Assembly: GCA_943840565.1 (NCBI GenBank)
Contig: CALSUY010000001.1
Span: 434,001 to 498,000 of the forward strand
Length of the DNA: 64,000 nt
Origin: an uncultured Candidatus Actinomarinales bacterium
GTDB taxonomy: Bacteria; Actinomycetota; Acidimicrobiia; Actinomarinales; Actinomarinaceae
Direction of reading: 5' to 3'
The notes beneath the pieces are model-generated. The model was given only the letters and a program-made list of their open reading frames with translations, was not told the DNA's origin and did not search any database. Shown here piece after piece: positions 50,610 through 59,685 of this stretch. Both the position numbers and the translations under genes were made by a program. The first letter of the stretch is position 1. Each line of letters starts with the position of its first letter.

Positions 50610-51721
50610 TGCTTTGGATACCCATCTTCATCAATAACATTACTAACTTTTTCTAAAACTGGTGGACTTAACCATTCATTATTTATGAAATTTGGATAAA
50701 CCGGTAATCTTTTAATTAAAGTTTGGCCACTTACTTGCGATAGTTTCTCTAAGTTCTCAATATCAGGCCAAAGATGGTCGGGATTAACCCAATCAATAGT
50801 TTTGGGAGATATGCCACCTAAATCATTTATACCACTCGTAAGATACATTTCTATATCTGGTGACAGATTTGGAGGTACCTGTAGTGATATCTGTGTTGGG
50901 AGTAAAATCCTTACAGTTGCGATAATTCTTAGAAACAAATCATTAATTACCTCCGCATTATTTCTCATCAATGTGTTTTGTTTAGCTCTAAAATTCTGAA
51001 GTATTATTTCCTGAATTGCAGCATTTTCTTTACATGTATTAACTAATTGGACAATATCTTCAATTAATTCGTTTTTAGTTTCTGTAATTCCAATCAGTAA
51101 ACCTGTTGTCATGGGGTATCTCATTTCCTGTGCGTTATTGAGTGTTTTTATTCTGAGGTCGATTTGCTTAGTATTTGCTTTGTAATGTGCTCTCCCCTTT
51201 TCTAATAATTTAGGTGAATAGCTCTCTAGCATTAAGCCTCCTGATGGAGAATATTTTTTATAGTTAGAAATCTCATCCGATGTCATAAGTCCTGGATTTG
51301 CATGTGGGAATATATTGTATCTTTCGTGAATCCTTTTCATATTTTCAGTTAAATATTCGTTTGTAGTTGTGAAACCAAAGCTATTTAACTGCTGTTTTGC
51401 AAAATCCCATTTAACTTCAGGCTTATCACCTAATGTGAATAACGCCTCAAAACATCCTGAAGATTCTCCTACGGATGCGATTGATTCAACTTCTTCATAA
51501 CTGAGATATGTTCCACCTTCTTTTGGTGATTTAACAAATGTGCAGTATGCACATGAATCTTGGCATAAAGTTGTAAGGGGTATAAAAACTTTAGGACTAT
51601 ATGTTATTTTATCTCCAAAATTTACTTTTTTTATCTCAAAAGCTTCTGACGTCAAATCAGAGGTAGGGATTGCTCCAAATAGATAATTTTCGACTTTTTC
51701 TTTTAACATTCCTAATAACAC
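50606..51721 (-). CDS. cofG: FO synthase subunit 1 (CofG-like radical SAM)
   Basis: 371 residues from GTG 51721; ATG 51709 is an alternative. Radical SAM cysteines C53-x3-C57-x2-C60 lie in TTLCQDSCAYCTFV. SPSGGLMLESYSP, PMTTGLLIGITE and the ending RLPVYPNFINNEWL match the CofG half of mycobacterial FbiC. It makes FO together with CofH. Split cofG-cofH rather than fused fbiC is present here, translationally coupled by a 4-bp overlap. Confidence 0.92.
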   Translation of the reverse strand: MLLGMLKEKVENYLFGAIPTSDLTSEAFEIKKVNFGDKITYSPKVFIPLTTLCQDSCAYCTFVKSPKEGGTYLSYEEVESIASVGESSGCFEALFTLGDKPEVKWDFAKQQLNSFGFTTTNEYLTENMKRIHERYNIFPHANPGLMTSDEISNYKKYSPSGGLMLESYSPKLLEKGRAHYKANTKQIDLRIKTLNNAQEMRYPMTTGLLIGITETKNELIEDIVQLVNTCKENAAIQEIILQNFRAKQNTLMRNNAEVINDLFLRIIATVRILLPTQISLQVPPNLSPDIEMYLTSGINDLGGISPKTIDWVNPDHLWPDIENLEKLSQVSGQTLIKRLPVYPNFINNEWLSPPVLEKVSNVIDEDGYPKQ

Positions 51722-51806
51722 TTTAGAGTTAACAAATATTTAATAAATTTAACACAATTTATGTACTGAATCCTTTATGATTATGATTTGATTGTAAGAG
51801 GTATTA

Positions 51807-52820
51807 ATGAACATTTCGATTTTAGGCTTTGGACGAATAGGTAGAGACCTTCTTAGACAAACTCTCAACAATGACTTAATAAATATAGTTTCGATCTCTG
51901 ATATTGCAGACAAAGAAAATCTTCTTTATTTACTGAAGTATGACACTATTTATGGAAAGCTTGATGCAGAAATTGAAAATACTGAAACAGGTTTCAAAGT
52001 AAATGGTAAAGAAATCCTATTCAATAACTGGAAAGATGCATCTGAAGCTTCATGGGAAGATGTACAAACCGATATATTAATCATATCTACCGGAAGGCAA
52101 CAAGATATTGATGAAGTAAATGAACACCTAGAAAAAGGGTGCAAACGAGTATTAATAGCATCAACGCCTAAACCTGGAAGCGATATTCAAATATATGTTC
52201 CTGGTGCCAATGATTCAGAGGTTGACTTTTCAGATAAGAAAATTTCACTGGGTTCAAATACAGCAAATGCTGTATCTCCTCTACTCAAAATTTTGAATGA
52301 GAGTTTTAAAGTAGAAAGGGCATTTTTAACAACTGTTCATGGCTACTCAAACTCAAACCGTTTAGCAGATGTAGCTGGAGAGGGGTTCAGGTTAAATAGA
52401 GCAGCTGGAGAAAATATTATTCCTAGTATTACAAAATCTTCTGAAGTAATTGAAACTGTTTTACCATTTATGAAGGATAAAGTTGCTTCATCTTCCATGA
52501 CAGTTCCAGTCCCTGATGGAAGTACTGTTGACTTAACTATTGATATTAACAAACCAGCTACCGCAGATGAAGTTAATGAAGTAATCTCAAAAGCAGTCAA
52601 ATACCTACCGTATAACAAAGTTCTAGATATTACATTTGACCCAATAGTCTCATCTGATGTTGTTGGTAACTCGCATTCAGGCATCATTGATGGATTAGCA
52701 ACTATGGAAATAAACCAAAATAAAATTAAACTACTCGTGTGGTTTGATAACGGATGGGGTTACAGCGCAAGAATAATTGATACAATAAACAAACTCGCAG
52801 AAAGTAGTACTCATGAATAA
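51807..52820 (+). CDS. Glyceraldehyde-3-phosphate dehydrogenase paralogue lacking the catalytic cysteine
   Basis: A 337-residue GAPDH-fold protein with a good NAD loop (GFGRIGRDLLRQ). The catalytic block SCTTNCLAP of the neighbouring gene aligns with SNTANAVSP, so the active Cys is Asn151. The His is kept (TTVHGYSN). The phosphate-site motif STGAAKA becomes SITKSSE, and RVPVPDGS becomes TVPVPDGS. It probably cannot form the thioacyl intermediate. The 3' end overlaps the active gap gene by 8 bp, so the two are co-translated and could form a hetero-oligomer. A regulatory or structural subunit is the best guess. Confidence 0.85.
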   Translation: MNISILGFGRIGRDLLRQTLNNDLINIVSISDIADKENLLYLLKYDTIYGKLDAEIENTETGFKVNGKEILFNNWKDASEASWEDVQTDILIISTGRQQDIDEVNEHLEKGCKRVLIASTPKPGSDIQIYVPGANDSEVDFSDKKISLGSNTANAVSPLLKILNESFKVERAFLTTVHGYSNSNRLADVAGEGFRLNRAAGENIIPSITKSSEVIETVLPFMKDKVASSSMTVPVPDGSTVDLTIDINKPATADEVNEVISKAVKYLPYNKVLDITFDPIVSSDVVGNSHSGIIDGLATMEINQNKIKLLVWFDNGWGYSARIIDTINKLAESSTHE

Positions 52821-53817
52821 CATCGCAATAAATGGTTTCGGTAGAATAGGAAGATCTATTCTTAGGATAATTATTGAAAGCAATTCTGATCTAAACGTAG
52901 TTGCTATCAACGACCTTGGAAATTATGAAAACCTTTCATACCTTTTAAAGCATGACTCAGTTATGGGTGTATTAAATCATGAAGTAAAGCTTGATGGTGA
53001 CATATTAAAAATAGATGAAAGAGAGATAAAATTAGTTTCCGTAGCAGATCCTTCTCAGCTGCCGTGGAATGAATTAAACGTAGATATTGTTATTGAATCA
53101 ACTGGAATCTTTGCAGATAGACAATCACTCGAAAAGCACATAACAGCTGGTGCAAAAAAAGTCGTGTTAACAGTACCACCAAAAGACGCTATAGATGCAA
53201 CTGTTGTACTTGGTGTAAATGATGAAGATATTACAGATGAATCTCAATTAATTTCCAATGCTTCGTGTACAACTAATTGTTTAGCCCCTATTGCAAAAGT
53301 GTTAAATGATAATTTTGGTATAAAATCGGGTTTGATGACAACTATCCATGCATATACAAATGATCAAGCGTTAGCAGAAACTACACATAAAGATTTTAGA
53401 AGAGGAAGAAGTGCTACACAAAATATCATTCCTACATCAACCGGGGCAGCAAAAGCTGTTGGTATGGTTCTTCCTGAATTAAATGGTAAATTAGACGGTA
53501 TGGCCATGAGAGTTCCTGTTCCAGATGGCAGTGTGGTTGATTTAGTTGTAGAACTTGAAAAAAATGTTTCAATTGAAGATGTCAATAATGCTGTTAAAAA
53601 AGCTTCGGAGAATGAGCTTAAAGGAATACTTGAATACTCTTCTGTTCCGTTAGTTTCTACTGATATTCTTCAAAATCCACACTCAAGTATTTATGATGCA
53701 TCATCAACACAGCTTTTAGATGGCAATCATATAAAAGTTGTATGTTGGTACGACAATGAGTGGGGTTACTCAAACAGAATAGTTGACCTTGTTAATATGC
53801 TTGTGAGTAAAAAGTAA
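52813..53817 (+). CDS. gap: Glyceraldehyde-3-phosphate dehydrogenase, type I
   Basis: A 334-residue GAPDH: NAD loop INGFGRIGRSIL, Asp34 in AINDLGN favouring NAD, catalytic Cys152 in SNASCTTNCLAP, His179 in TTIHAYTNDQ, phosphate site TSTGAAKAVG and WYDNEWGYS. It catalyses the glycolytic or gluconeogenic oxidation of G3P. The usual partners pgk and tpi are not adjacent. It overlaps the paralogue upstream and is followed 2 bp later by a RidA gene. Confidence 0.96.
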   Translation: MNNIAINGFGRIGRSILRIIIESNSDLNVVAINDLGNYENLSYLLKHDSVMGVLNHEVKLDGDILKIDEREIKLVSVADPSQLPWNELNVDIVIESTGIFADRQSLEKHITAGAKKVVLTVPPKDAIDATVVLGVNDEDITDESQLISNASCTTNCLAPIAKVLNDNFGIKSGLMTTIHAYTNDQALAETTHKDFRRGRSATQNIIPTSTGAAKAVGMVLPELNGKLDGMAMRVPVPDGSVVDLVVELEKNVSIEDVNNAVKKASENELKGILEYSSVPLVSTDILQNPHSSIYDASSTQLLDGNHIKVVCWYDNEWGYSNRIVDLVNMLVSKK

Positions 53818-53819
53818 AA

Positions 53820-54233
53820 ATGGATTTACCAAATCCTCCGCAAGCAGTTGGCAATTATATAACGGTAAAAAGAGCAGGAAATCTAATTTATACATCTGGT
53901 CATATACCAATAACCGAATCTATTAAATTTACAGGAAAAGTTCCGAGTGAAGTAAGCGTTGAAGAAGCCTATAAAGCAGCGGCTTTATGTGCGGAGCTAA
54001 CTTTATCTACATTAAGTACAGCTTATGATTTGAATTCACTAACTCCCCTCAATGTTGTCGGTTTTGTAAATTCAGATCCTTCTTTCACTGATCATGCTGG
54101 TGTCCTAAATGGTTTTACAGACAAATTATCAGAAATCTACGATGAAAAAGCTACTCGATCTGCAGTTGGAGTAGCAAGCTTACCGTTAAATGTTAGTGTT
54201 GAGGTACAGACTATTTTTATGTTAAATGGGTAA
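53820..54233 (+). CDS. RidA/YjgF-family protein
   Basis: A 137-residue protein with LIYTSGHIPI near the N-terminus and RSAVGVASLPLNVSVEVQTI at the C-terminus, where the Arg and Glu of the RidA cleft lie. RidA members hydrolyse reactive enamines/imines from PLP enzymes. This longer subgroup has other, less known roles. It starts 2 bp after gap and overlaps the amidotransferase gene by 8 bp. Confidence 0.85.
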   Translation: MDLPNPPQAVGNYITVKRAGNLIYTSGHIPITESIKFTGKVPSEVSVEEAYKAAALCAELTLSTLSTAYDLNSLTPLNVVGFVNSDPSFTDHAGVLNGFTDKLSEIYDEKATRSAVGVASLPLNVSVEVQTIFMLNG

Positions 54234-54930
54234 ATTAGTAGCAATCTCAACAGGGACTCAAAGTATAACGATGTCCCCAGGTGAAATAGAATGTTCAGTG
54301 TTGAACATGGCATTTGTCACCCTATGTAATAAATATGGTGCCGAAGCCATAATTGTACCTCCACAGGACTTATCTGTAGATTTTACAAATGCAAGCTTTG
54401 ATCGCTTAATCATTACCGGTGGTGGAGATATAAATCCTAAGCGATATGGACAAGATTTAAATGATAAAACTGAAAGGGTTTCAGATGAAAGAGATCAGAC
54501 CGAACTTAATCTTCTTCAACTAGCTGAAGATAATTTTATAAAAACATTGGCTATTTGTAGAGGCCACCAATTGCTGAATGTATACAAAGGTGGGTCCCTA
54601 CATCAGGATATTAGTGAAAGTTTTGAGACAGATATAGAGCATCTACAAATTAACGAAGCTGCTTCAAAACACATACACAATATCAACATATTAGAAGATA
54701 CTACTTTAAATAAAGTCTCAGAAAAAAACTTGGTTGCTGTGAACAGTATTCATCATCAAATAGTTAACGAACTTGGAGAAAATCTAAAAATTAATGCTAT
54801 TTCGGAAGATAATTTAATTGAAGGTATAGAAGGTACAACCGATTGGGAAGTCATTGGAATACAATGGCATCCAGAAAACTTGCTTGATGACGAAATTACT
54901 AATGATTTAATGAAATGGCTATTGAGCTAA
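54226..54930 (+). CDS. Class I glutamine amidotransferase-like, PuuD/gamma-Glu-GABA hydrolase family
   Basis: A 234-residue hydrolase: RLIITGGGDINPKRYGQ, nucleophile Cys in LAICRGHQLLNVYKGGSLHQD and His-Pro-Glu in IGIQWHPENLL. The family cleaves gamma-glutamyl amides such as gamma-Glu-GABA in polyamine breakdown. No other puu gene is near. Its 3' end overlaps the convergent rimM by 12 bp. Confidence 0.87.
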   Translation: MGKLVAISTGTQSITMSPGEIECSVLNMAFVTLCNKYGAEAIIVPPQDLSVDFTNASFDRLIITGGGDINPKRYGQDLNDKTERVSDERDQTELNLLQLAEDNFIKTLAICRGHQLLNVYKGGSLHQDISESFETDIEHLQINEAASKHIHNINILEDTTLNKVSEKNLVAVNSIHHQIVNELGENLKINAISEDNLIEGIEGTTDWEVIGIQWHPENLLDDEITNDLMKWLLS

Positions 54931-55395
54931 ATCAAGATTAATCAGAGTTAAAATATTTTCTTTATATTCAAAGAAATCACTATTGTAAGGAATAATAATT
55001 TCTGAATCTTTTTTCAAAGTTAGATATATTAATTCTTCAGCATAAAAATAATTTTGTACATAAAATTCAGTATTAACTTGTGAACCTACAAAAAAACCTG
55101 GCCAAGGAAGATTGTTAGAAATGAAATTATCTATTTCACTTAAAGAGATAAGAACATCTTGATCTCTAAAATTAACTATTTCATTAATTGAATCAAGACC
55201 TTTAAACTTTACGAGATACCGATTTTTCAAATGGGTTTTAAAATCTTCTATTTTATATTCTTCATCATTGATATATACATCTAACCCGGATAAGTTAAAA
55301 CTTCTAAAGTATACGTCATGATTAAGATAAATGTAACCATTAAGTGCGTGAGGCTTACCAAGTACTCCTAGAGGAAAAAGGTTTTTTTTAGTCAA
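54919..55395 (-). CDS. rimM: Ribosome maturation factor RimM
   Basis: A 158-residue RimM: LGVLGKPHALNGYIYLNHD at the N-terminus (the GxxGxxG pattern reduced) and ..NSDFFEYKENILTLINLDLAQ. It helps assemble the 30S head. The start overlaps khpA by 8 bp. trmD, its usual next neighbour, is displaced by about 6 kb. Confidence 0.88.
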   Translation of the reverse strand: MTKKNLFPLGVLGKPHALNGYIYLNHDVYFRSFNLSGLDVYINDEEYKIEDFKTHLKNRYLVKFKGLDSINEIVNFRDQDVLISLSEIDNFISNNLPWPGFFVGSQVNTEFYVQNYFYAEELIYLTLKKDSEIIIPYNSDFFEYKENILTLINLDLAQ

Positions 55396-55642
55396 TAAAT
55401 TCGACTGATGAATCTAGACCCTCTTCATCAGCAGCAGCTTGCGCAACTGTTCTTATTGCTCGTGCTACACGGCCTCTTTTACCTATGACTCTACCCATGT
55501 CGTTTGAGGAAGTTCTAACTTCAATTGCAACTTTGTCATCTGTTGAAGATGCTACTTCTACTTTTACTTCATCCTCATTTTCAACGATTTGAGTAACGAT
55601 ATATTCAACAACATTTTTAACTATATTTCCTGATTCAGACAT
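55388..55642 (-). CDS. khpA: KH-domain RNA-binding protein KhpA
   Basis: An 84-residue single KH protein with the GxxG loop in GRVIGKRGRVARAIRTVAQAAA. Its place between rpsP and rimM is diagnostic. It shares a base with the rpsP stop. Confidence 0.94.
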   Translation of the reverse strand: MSESGNIVKNVVEYIVTQIVENEDEVKVEVASSTDDKVAIEVRTSSNDMGRVIGKRGRVARAIRTVAQAAADEEGLDSSVEFID

Positions 55643-56040
55643 TATTCTTCTTCACTTCCCTCTGCGCTATCTGAAGCTTCCGTTTCGGCTTGTTCCGAAG
55701 CTTCATTTTTCTTGTTATTTGCTTTTGAGCTACTTTTAATTTTTGGCTCTGGAGCATTTGGGATTGAAACTACTTCACCTTTAGTTGATCTCCATTGAGC
55801 CCATGCTCCTGATATTTCAAGTAATTTCTTAGCTCGTTCTGATGGTTGTGCACCTTTGTCTAACCATGAAACTGCTTTTTCAACATTGATTTCAACTGTA
55901 GAAGGATTGTCATGTGGATTATAAAAACCTAAATCTTCAATAAATTTACCATCACGAGGTGAGCGAGCATCAGCTACTACAACTCTGTAGGTACGAGTTT
56001 TCTTCTTACCTCTTTGAGCGAGCCTAATTTTTACTGCCAT
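55642..56040 (-). CDS. rpsP: 30S ribosomal protein S16
   Basis: A 132-residue S16: VKIRLAQRGKKKTRTYRVVVADARSPRDGKFIEDLGFYNPH. A 45-residue Ser/Glu/Lys-rich, low-complexity C-terminal extension follows the core, as often in actinobacteria. It opens the rpsP-khpA-rimM run. Confidence 0.97.
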   Translation of the reverse strand: MAVKIRLAQRGKKKTRTYRVVVADARSPRDGKFIEDLGFYNPHDNPSTVEINVEKAVSWLDKGAQPSERAKKLLEISGAWAQWRSTKGEVVSIPNAPEPKIKSSSKANNKKNEASEQAETEASDSAEGSEEE

Positions 56041-56168
56041 AATGTATTTCCTTATTAATTACGAAATTCTATATTACTTTAACTGCATCTTAAACAGTCA
56101 GATTTAATAATATATCTTTAAAATAATAAAGGTAGAAATCATTTTAAAAATTAACTACTCTATCTTTA

Positions 56169-56789
56169 ATGGAAATTATTGAATTAGAACATCCACTTTC
56201 TCAACATTATCTTACGATTTTAAGAGATAAGAATACGACTTTTGAAACTTTTAGACTTGCTGCGTCAAAGTTATCCTATCTTTTAATCATTGAGGCAACT
56301 AAAGAATTACAACTTGACGATAAAGAGATAGAGACACCACTAATACCTACCAGTGGTAAAGAATTATCATCTAATACAGTTGCAGTTTCTGTATTAAGAG
56401 CTGGTCTTGGTTTAATTGATGGGCCTAAAGATTTAATCCCAAATATGACATTCGGGTACATTGGAGTTCAACGCAATGAAGAAACTGCAGAACCTGAAAA
56501 TTATTATGAAAACTTACCAGAAGTAAAAGATAAGGATATTTTCATCCTTGAACCGATGCTAGCTACTGGAGGGTCATTGTCATATGCTATTGATACAGTT
56601 AAAAAATATAACCCTAGAAAAATTTATGCATTAACTGTTATTTCGTCACCTGAAGGAATCAAATACATTTCTGATAAACACCCTGACATAACTTTGTTAA
56701 CAGGATCGGTAGATGAAAAATTAAATGAAAATTTTTATATTATCCCTGGTCTCGGTGATATGGGAGATCGACTTTTTGGAACGGTTTAA
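56169..56789 (+). CDS. upp: Uracil phosphoribosyltransferase
   Basis: A 206-residue PRTase: IELEHPLSQHYLTILRDKNT, VSVLRAGLGLIDG, PRPP loop LEPMLATGGS and the ending PGLGDMGDRLFGTV. It salvages uracil to UMP. It is followed by deoB after 5 bp. The 128-bp gap upstream is a divergent promoter region shared with rpsP; no specific site was recognised. Confidence 0.95.
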   Translation: MEIIELEHPLSQHYLTILRDKNTTFETFRLAASKLSYLLIIEATKELQLDDKEIETPLIPTSGKELSSNTVAVSVLRAGLGLIDGPKDLIPNMTFGYIGVQRNEETAEPENYYENLPEVKDKDIFILEPMLATGGSLSYAIDTVKKYNPRKIYALTVISSPEGIKYISDKHPDITLLTGSVDEKLNENFYIIPGLGDMGDRLFGTV

Positions 56790-56794
56790 CAACC

Positions 56795-57967
56795 ATGAAA
56801 AAGAAAAAATGTGTTTTATTAGTTATTGATTCCCTTGGTGTAGGTGCAGCTCCTGATGCAAAAGAATACGGAGATGAAAATGCAAACACTTTTAGTAATG
56901 TATCCAAATCAGTTGGCCCGTTACGACTTCCTACATTTGATAAATTAGGATTTGGACAAATGACAGATATAGCTGGAGTTCCTTCTGCCAATTTTTCAAG
57001 TGTTGTAGGAAGACTTGCAGAAAAATCATTAGGCAACGATTCAACAACAGGCCACTGGGAAATTGCAGGACTTGTGACCAATGAAGCTTTTAAAGTGTTT
57101 CCAGATGGCTTCCCTGAAGAACTAATTTCAGAAGTTGAAAGTAAATCAGGTCATACTTTTATAGGTAACACCCATGCATCTGGAACTGAAATAATAAACA
57201 ACCTTGGTAACGAACATCTTGAAACTGGCGCTCTAATTCTTTACACCTCTGGAGATTCAGTATTTCAAATTGCTGCTCACGAAAGTATTCTGAGCATATC
57301 GGAACTATATAAAGTCTCAGAAATAGCAAGAGAAGTTTGTAATAAATTTAACATTGGCAGAGTAATTGCAAGACCATTTAAAGGTAAACCGAATAAATTT
57401 GTAAGGACTTACGATCGAAAAGATTTTGGAATCACTCCCCCTGGAAATACCATATTAAAACATCTCAGTGAAAGCGGTTATAAAAACTTTGGTGTTGGAA
57501 AAATAAGTGATTTATTTGGTGAAGAATTTCTAACTAATTCTATTCATACAGAAGGTGATGCTGATGGTTTAAATAAATTAATTGATTTATTAAAAACACC
57601 TCAATATGACTTTTATTTTGTTAACCTAGTTGATTTAGATATGGTCTACGGTCACAGAGAGGACCCACAGGGATATTATGAAGGACTAAAAATTATTGAT
57701 TCTGGACTTCAGAAGATACTAGAACAACTAAACGATGATGATTTGTTTTTAATAACTGGAGATCATGGAACAGATCCAACAGATGGAAAAACTGACCACT
57801 CAAGAGAATACGTACCAATCGTGGCATACAAAAATAATATTGAAAGTAAGGTAATTGGTGATAGATCTTCATTTGCAGATATTGCTTCAACAGTTTGTGA
57901 TTTTTTTGGAATCCAAGATATTTTTGATGATGGAACTTCGTTCTATAAAGCAATCAATAATAAATAA
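56795..57967 (+). CDS. deoB: Phosphopentomutase
   Basis: A 390-residue alkaline-phosphatase-fold enzyme with metal and phosphate sites in VIDSLGVGAAPDA and GNDSTTGHWEIAG, and ITGDHGTDPTDGKTDHSREYVP. It interconverts (deoxy)ribose 1- and 5-phosphates, linking nucleoside phosphorolysis to central metabolism. With upp it forms a salvage operon. Confidence 0.96.
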   Translation: MKKKKCVLLVIDSLGVGAAPDAKEYGDENANTFSNVSKSVGPLRLPTFDKLGFGQMTDIAGVPSANFSSVVGRLAEKSLGNDSTTGHWEIAGLVTNEAFKVFPDGFPEELISEVESKSGHTFIGNTHASGTEIINNLGNEHLETGALILYTSGDSVFQIAAHESILSISELYKVSEIAREVCNKFNIGRVIARPFKGKPNKFVRTYDRKDFGITPPGNTILKHLSESGYKNFGVGKISDLFGEEFLTNSIHTEGDADGLNKLIDLLKTPQYDFYFVNLVDLDMVYGHREDPQGYYEGLKIIDSGLQKILEQLNDDDLFLITGDHGTDPTDGKTDHSREYVPIVAYKNNIESKVIGDRSSFADIASTVCDFFGIQDIFDDGTSFYKAINNK

Positions 57968-58015
57968 GTAAAATACATTTATCTAAATCAAAAACAATTA
58001 TTAGAATATTAAAAT

Positions 58016-58765
58016 ATGAAAATTGCAGTATGTGCGAAACAAATACCTGATCCCGCAATCTCTGTGACCTATGCAGATGGAAAAATAGTTAGACCTGATG
58101 AGCAAGTTTTAGACGATACTGATAGGTACGGAATAGAAGTAGCACTTCAGCTAAAAGAGAAATACGATGCTGAAGTAACAGTGATTAGTATGGGTAAACT
58201 TGGAACTCAAAAAGGTATCCAGCAGGCACTTCAAATGGGCGCCGATAAAGCCCTCGTAATTGAGGACCCTGCACTTGAAAATTCTAATTCTTTAATGACA
58301 TCAAATATACTCAGTGGTATGGCAAAACTAGCTGAAGCTGATGTTGTCATATTTGGAACTGAATCTTCAGATGGTTATTCTGGTGTAGTTCCTCAACAAG
58401 TATCACGATATTTAGGACTTCCTTGTATTTCTTATGTTAAAGGTATAGATATAAGTGAAGAAACTGAATTAACTAGGCAAACAATTGCAGGCTCTGAAAA
58501 AGTTATAATGCCAAATAAGTGTGTTATTTCAGTAACAGCAAGTGGTGTTGAACCTAGATATCCAAATTTCAAAGATATTATGGCAGCTAAATCAAAAGAA
58601 GTCGAGATAGTTGAATTATCCTCTTTAGAGTTTACTGCAGAACAAAATCAAGAATTTGTTGAAATTAAATCAATATCTAGCAATAAAAGCGGTGAAAAAC
58701 ACATTGATGAAGGTGATAGTTTTAATCTTATTATTGAAAAATTGAAAGAAATTAAAGCTATATGA
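58016..58765 (+). CDS. etfB: Electron transfer flavoprotein beta subunit
   Basis: A 249-residue EtfB: MKIAVCAKQIPDP and LGTQKGIQQALQMGADKALVI, then ESSDGYSGVVPQQVSRYLGLP. With EtfA it shuttles electrons from acyl-CoA dehydrogenases to the respiratory chain. It overlaps etfA by 4 bp. Confidence 0.95.
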   Translation: MKIAVCAKQIPDPAISVTYADGKIVRPDEQVLDDTDRYGIEVALQLKEKYDAEVTVISMGKLGTQKGIQQALQMGADKALVIEDPALENSNSLMTSNILSGMAKLAEADVVIFGTESSDGYSGVVPQQVSRYLGLPCISYVKGIDISEETELTRQTIAGSEKVIMPNKCVISVTASGVEPRYPNFKDIMAAKSKEVEIVELSSLEFTAEQNQEFVEIKSISSNKSGEKHIDEGDSFNLIIEKLKEIKAI

Positions 58766-59685
58766 AATCACTAATTATTGGAGAAGTAAGCAACGGAACC
58801 CTTTCCTCAGGAACATTGGAAATTATCACTAAAGCACAAGAAAATAATTTAGATTTTAAACTAGTTGTCATAGGTACAGAAAATAATCCTAAAATAGGTT
58901 CCGACAATTTTCAAGTAATCTATCTAGAACTTAGTCCTGATGAATTATCTTTGTCTTCAGCAGCTGACATTCTTGTTGAAACTATAAAAACGGATTCGAT
59001 CGAACTTGTTTTAGCATCTTCAACATATGTTGGACGAGATATCTCCGGCTTTTTATCAGTTGATTTAAATTCAAGTCCCGTAGCTAATGTAATTAATTTT
59101 GAAATAAACGGTTCTATCCTAACTACTACTAATTCAATAGATGGTGGAGAAAGTGAATATTTTACAAACGTTACTTCAGATGTAAAAATTCTTATCATAA
59201 GACCAAAATCGTTTGAAGCTAGTGATATGACATTAAGTGAAAACTACACTACAAGTTCAGTTGAAAAAAATGATCTAACTGTTAACGTTTTTGATGTATT
59301 TATAGAAGAAAAAACCGGTCCACAACTTGAAGACTCTAAAATTGTGATCTCAGCTGGAAGAGGTATGGTTGATGTAGGAAATCTAAAATATATAGAAGAT
59401 CTTGCAGGTAAACTTAACGCAGCTATAGGTGGAACAAGAGCAATAGTAGATGCAGGATGGATGCCTTATTCTCAGCAAGTCGGCCAGACAGGTAAAACTG
59501 TTAAACCTGATGTTTATATTGCTTGTGGAATCTCTGGTGCTACTCAACATCAAGTTGGAATGAAAGATTCAAAATATATTATTGCCATCAACAAAGATGA
59601 AGAAGCTCCTATCTTTCAGATTGCAGACCTTGGAATAGTTGGGGATACTCTAAATATTATTCCAAAACTTATTGAAAATCTTTAA
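58762..59685 (+). CDS. etfA: Electron transfer flavoprotein alpha subunit
   Basis: A 307-residue EtfA. The FAD-binding domain near the C-terminus reads ISAGRGMVDVGNLKYIEDLAGKL, GWMPYSQQVGQTGKTVKPDVYIACGISGATQHQVGM and AINKDEEAPIFQIADLGIVGD. It converges with cdd with a 4-bp overlap. Confidence 0.96.
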   Translation: MKSLIIGEVSNGTLSSGTLEIITKAQENNLDFKLVVIGTENNPKIGSDNFQVIYLELSPDELSLSSAADILVETIKTDSIELVLASSTYVGRDISGFLSVDLNSSPVANVINFEINGSILTTTNSIDGGESEYFTNVTSDVKILIIRPKSFEASDMTLSENYTTSSVEKNDLTVNVFDVFIEEKTGPQLEDSKIVISAGRGMVDVGNLKYIEDLAGKLNAAIGGTRAIVDAGWMPYSQQVGQTGKTVKPDVYIACGISGATQHQVGMKDSKYIIAINKDEEAPIFQIADLGIVGDTLNIIPKLIENL

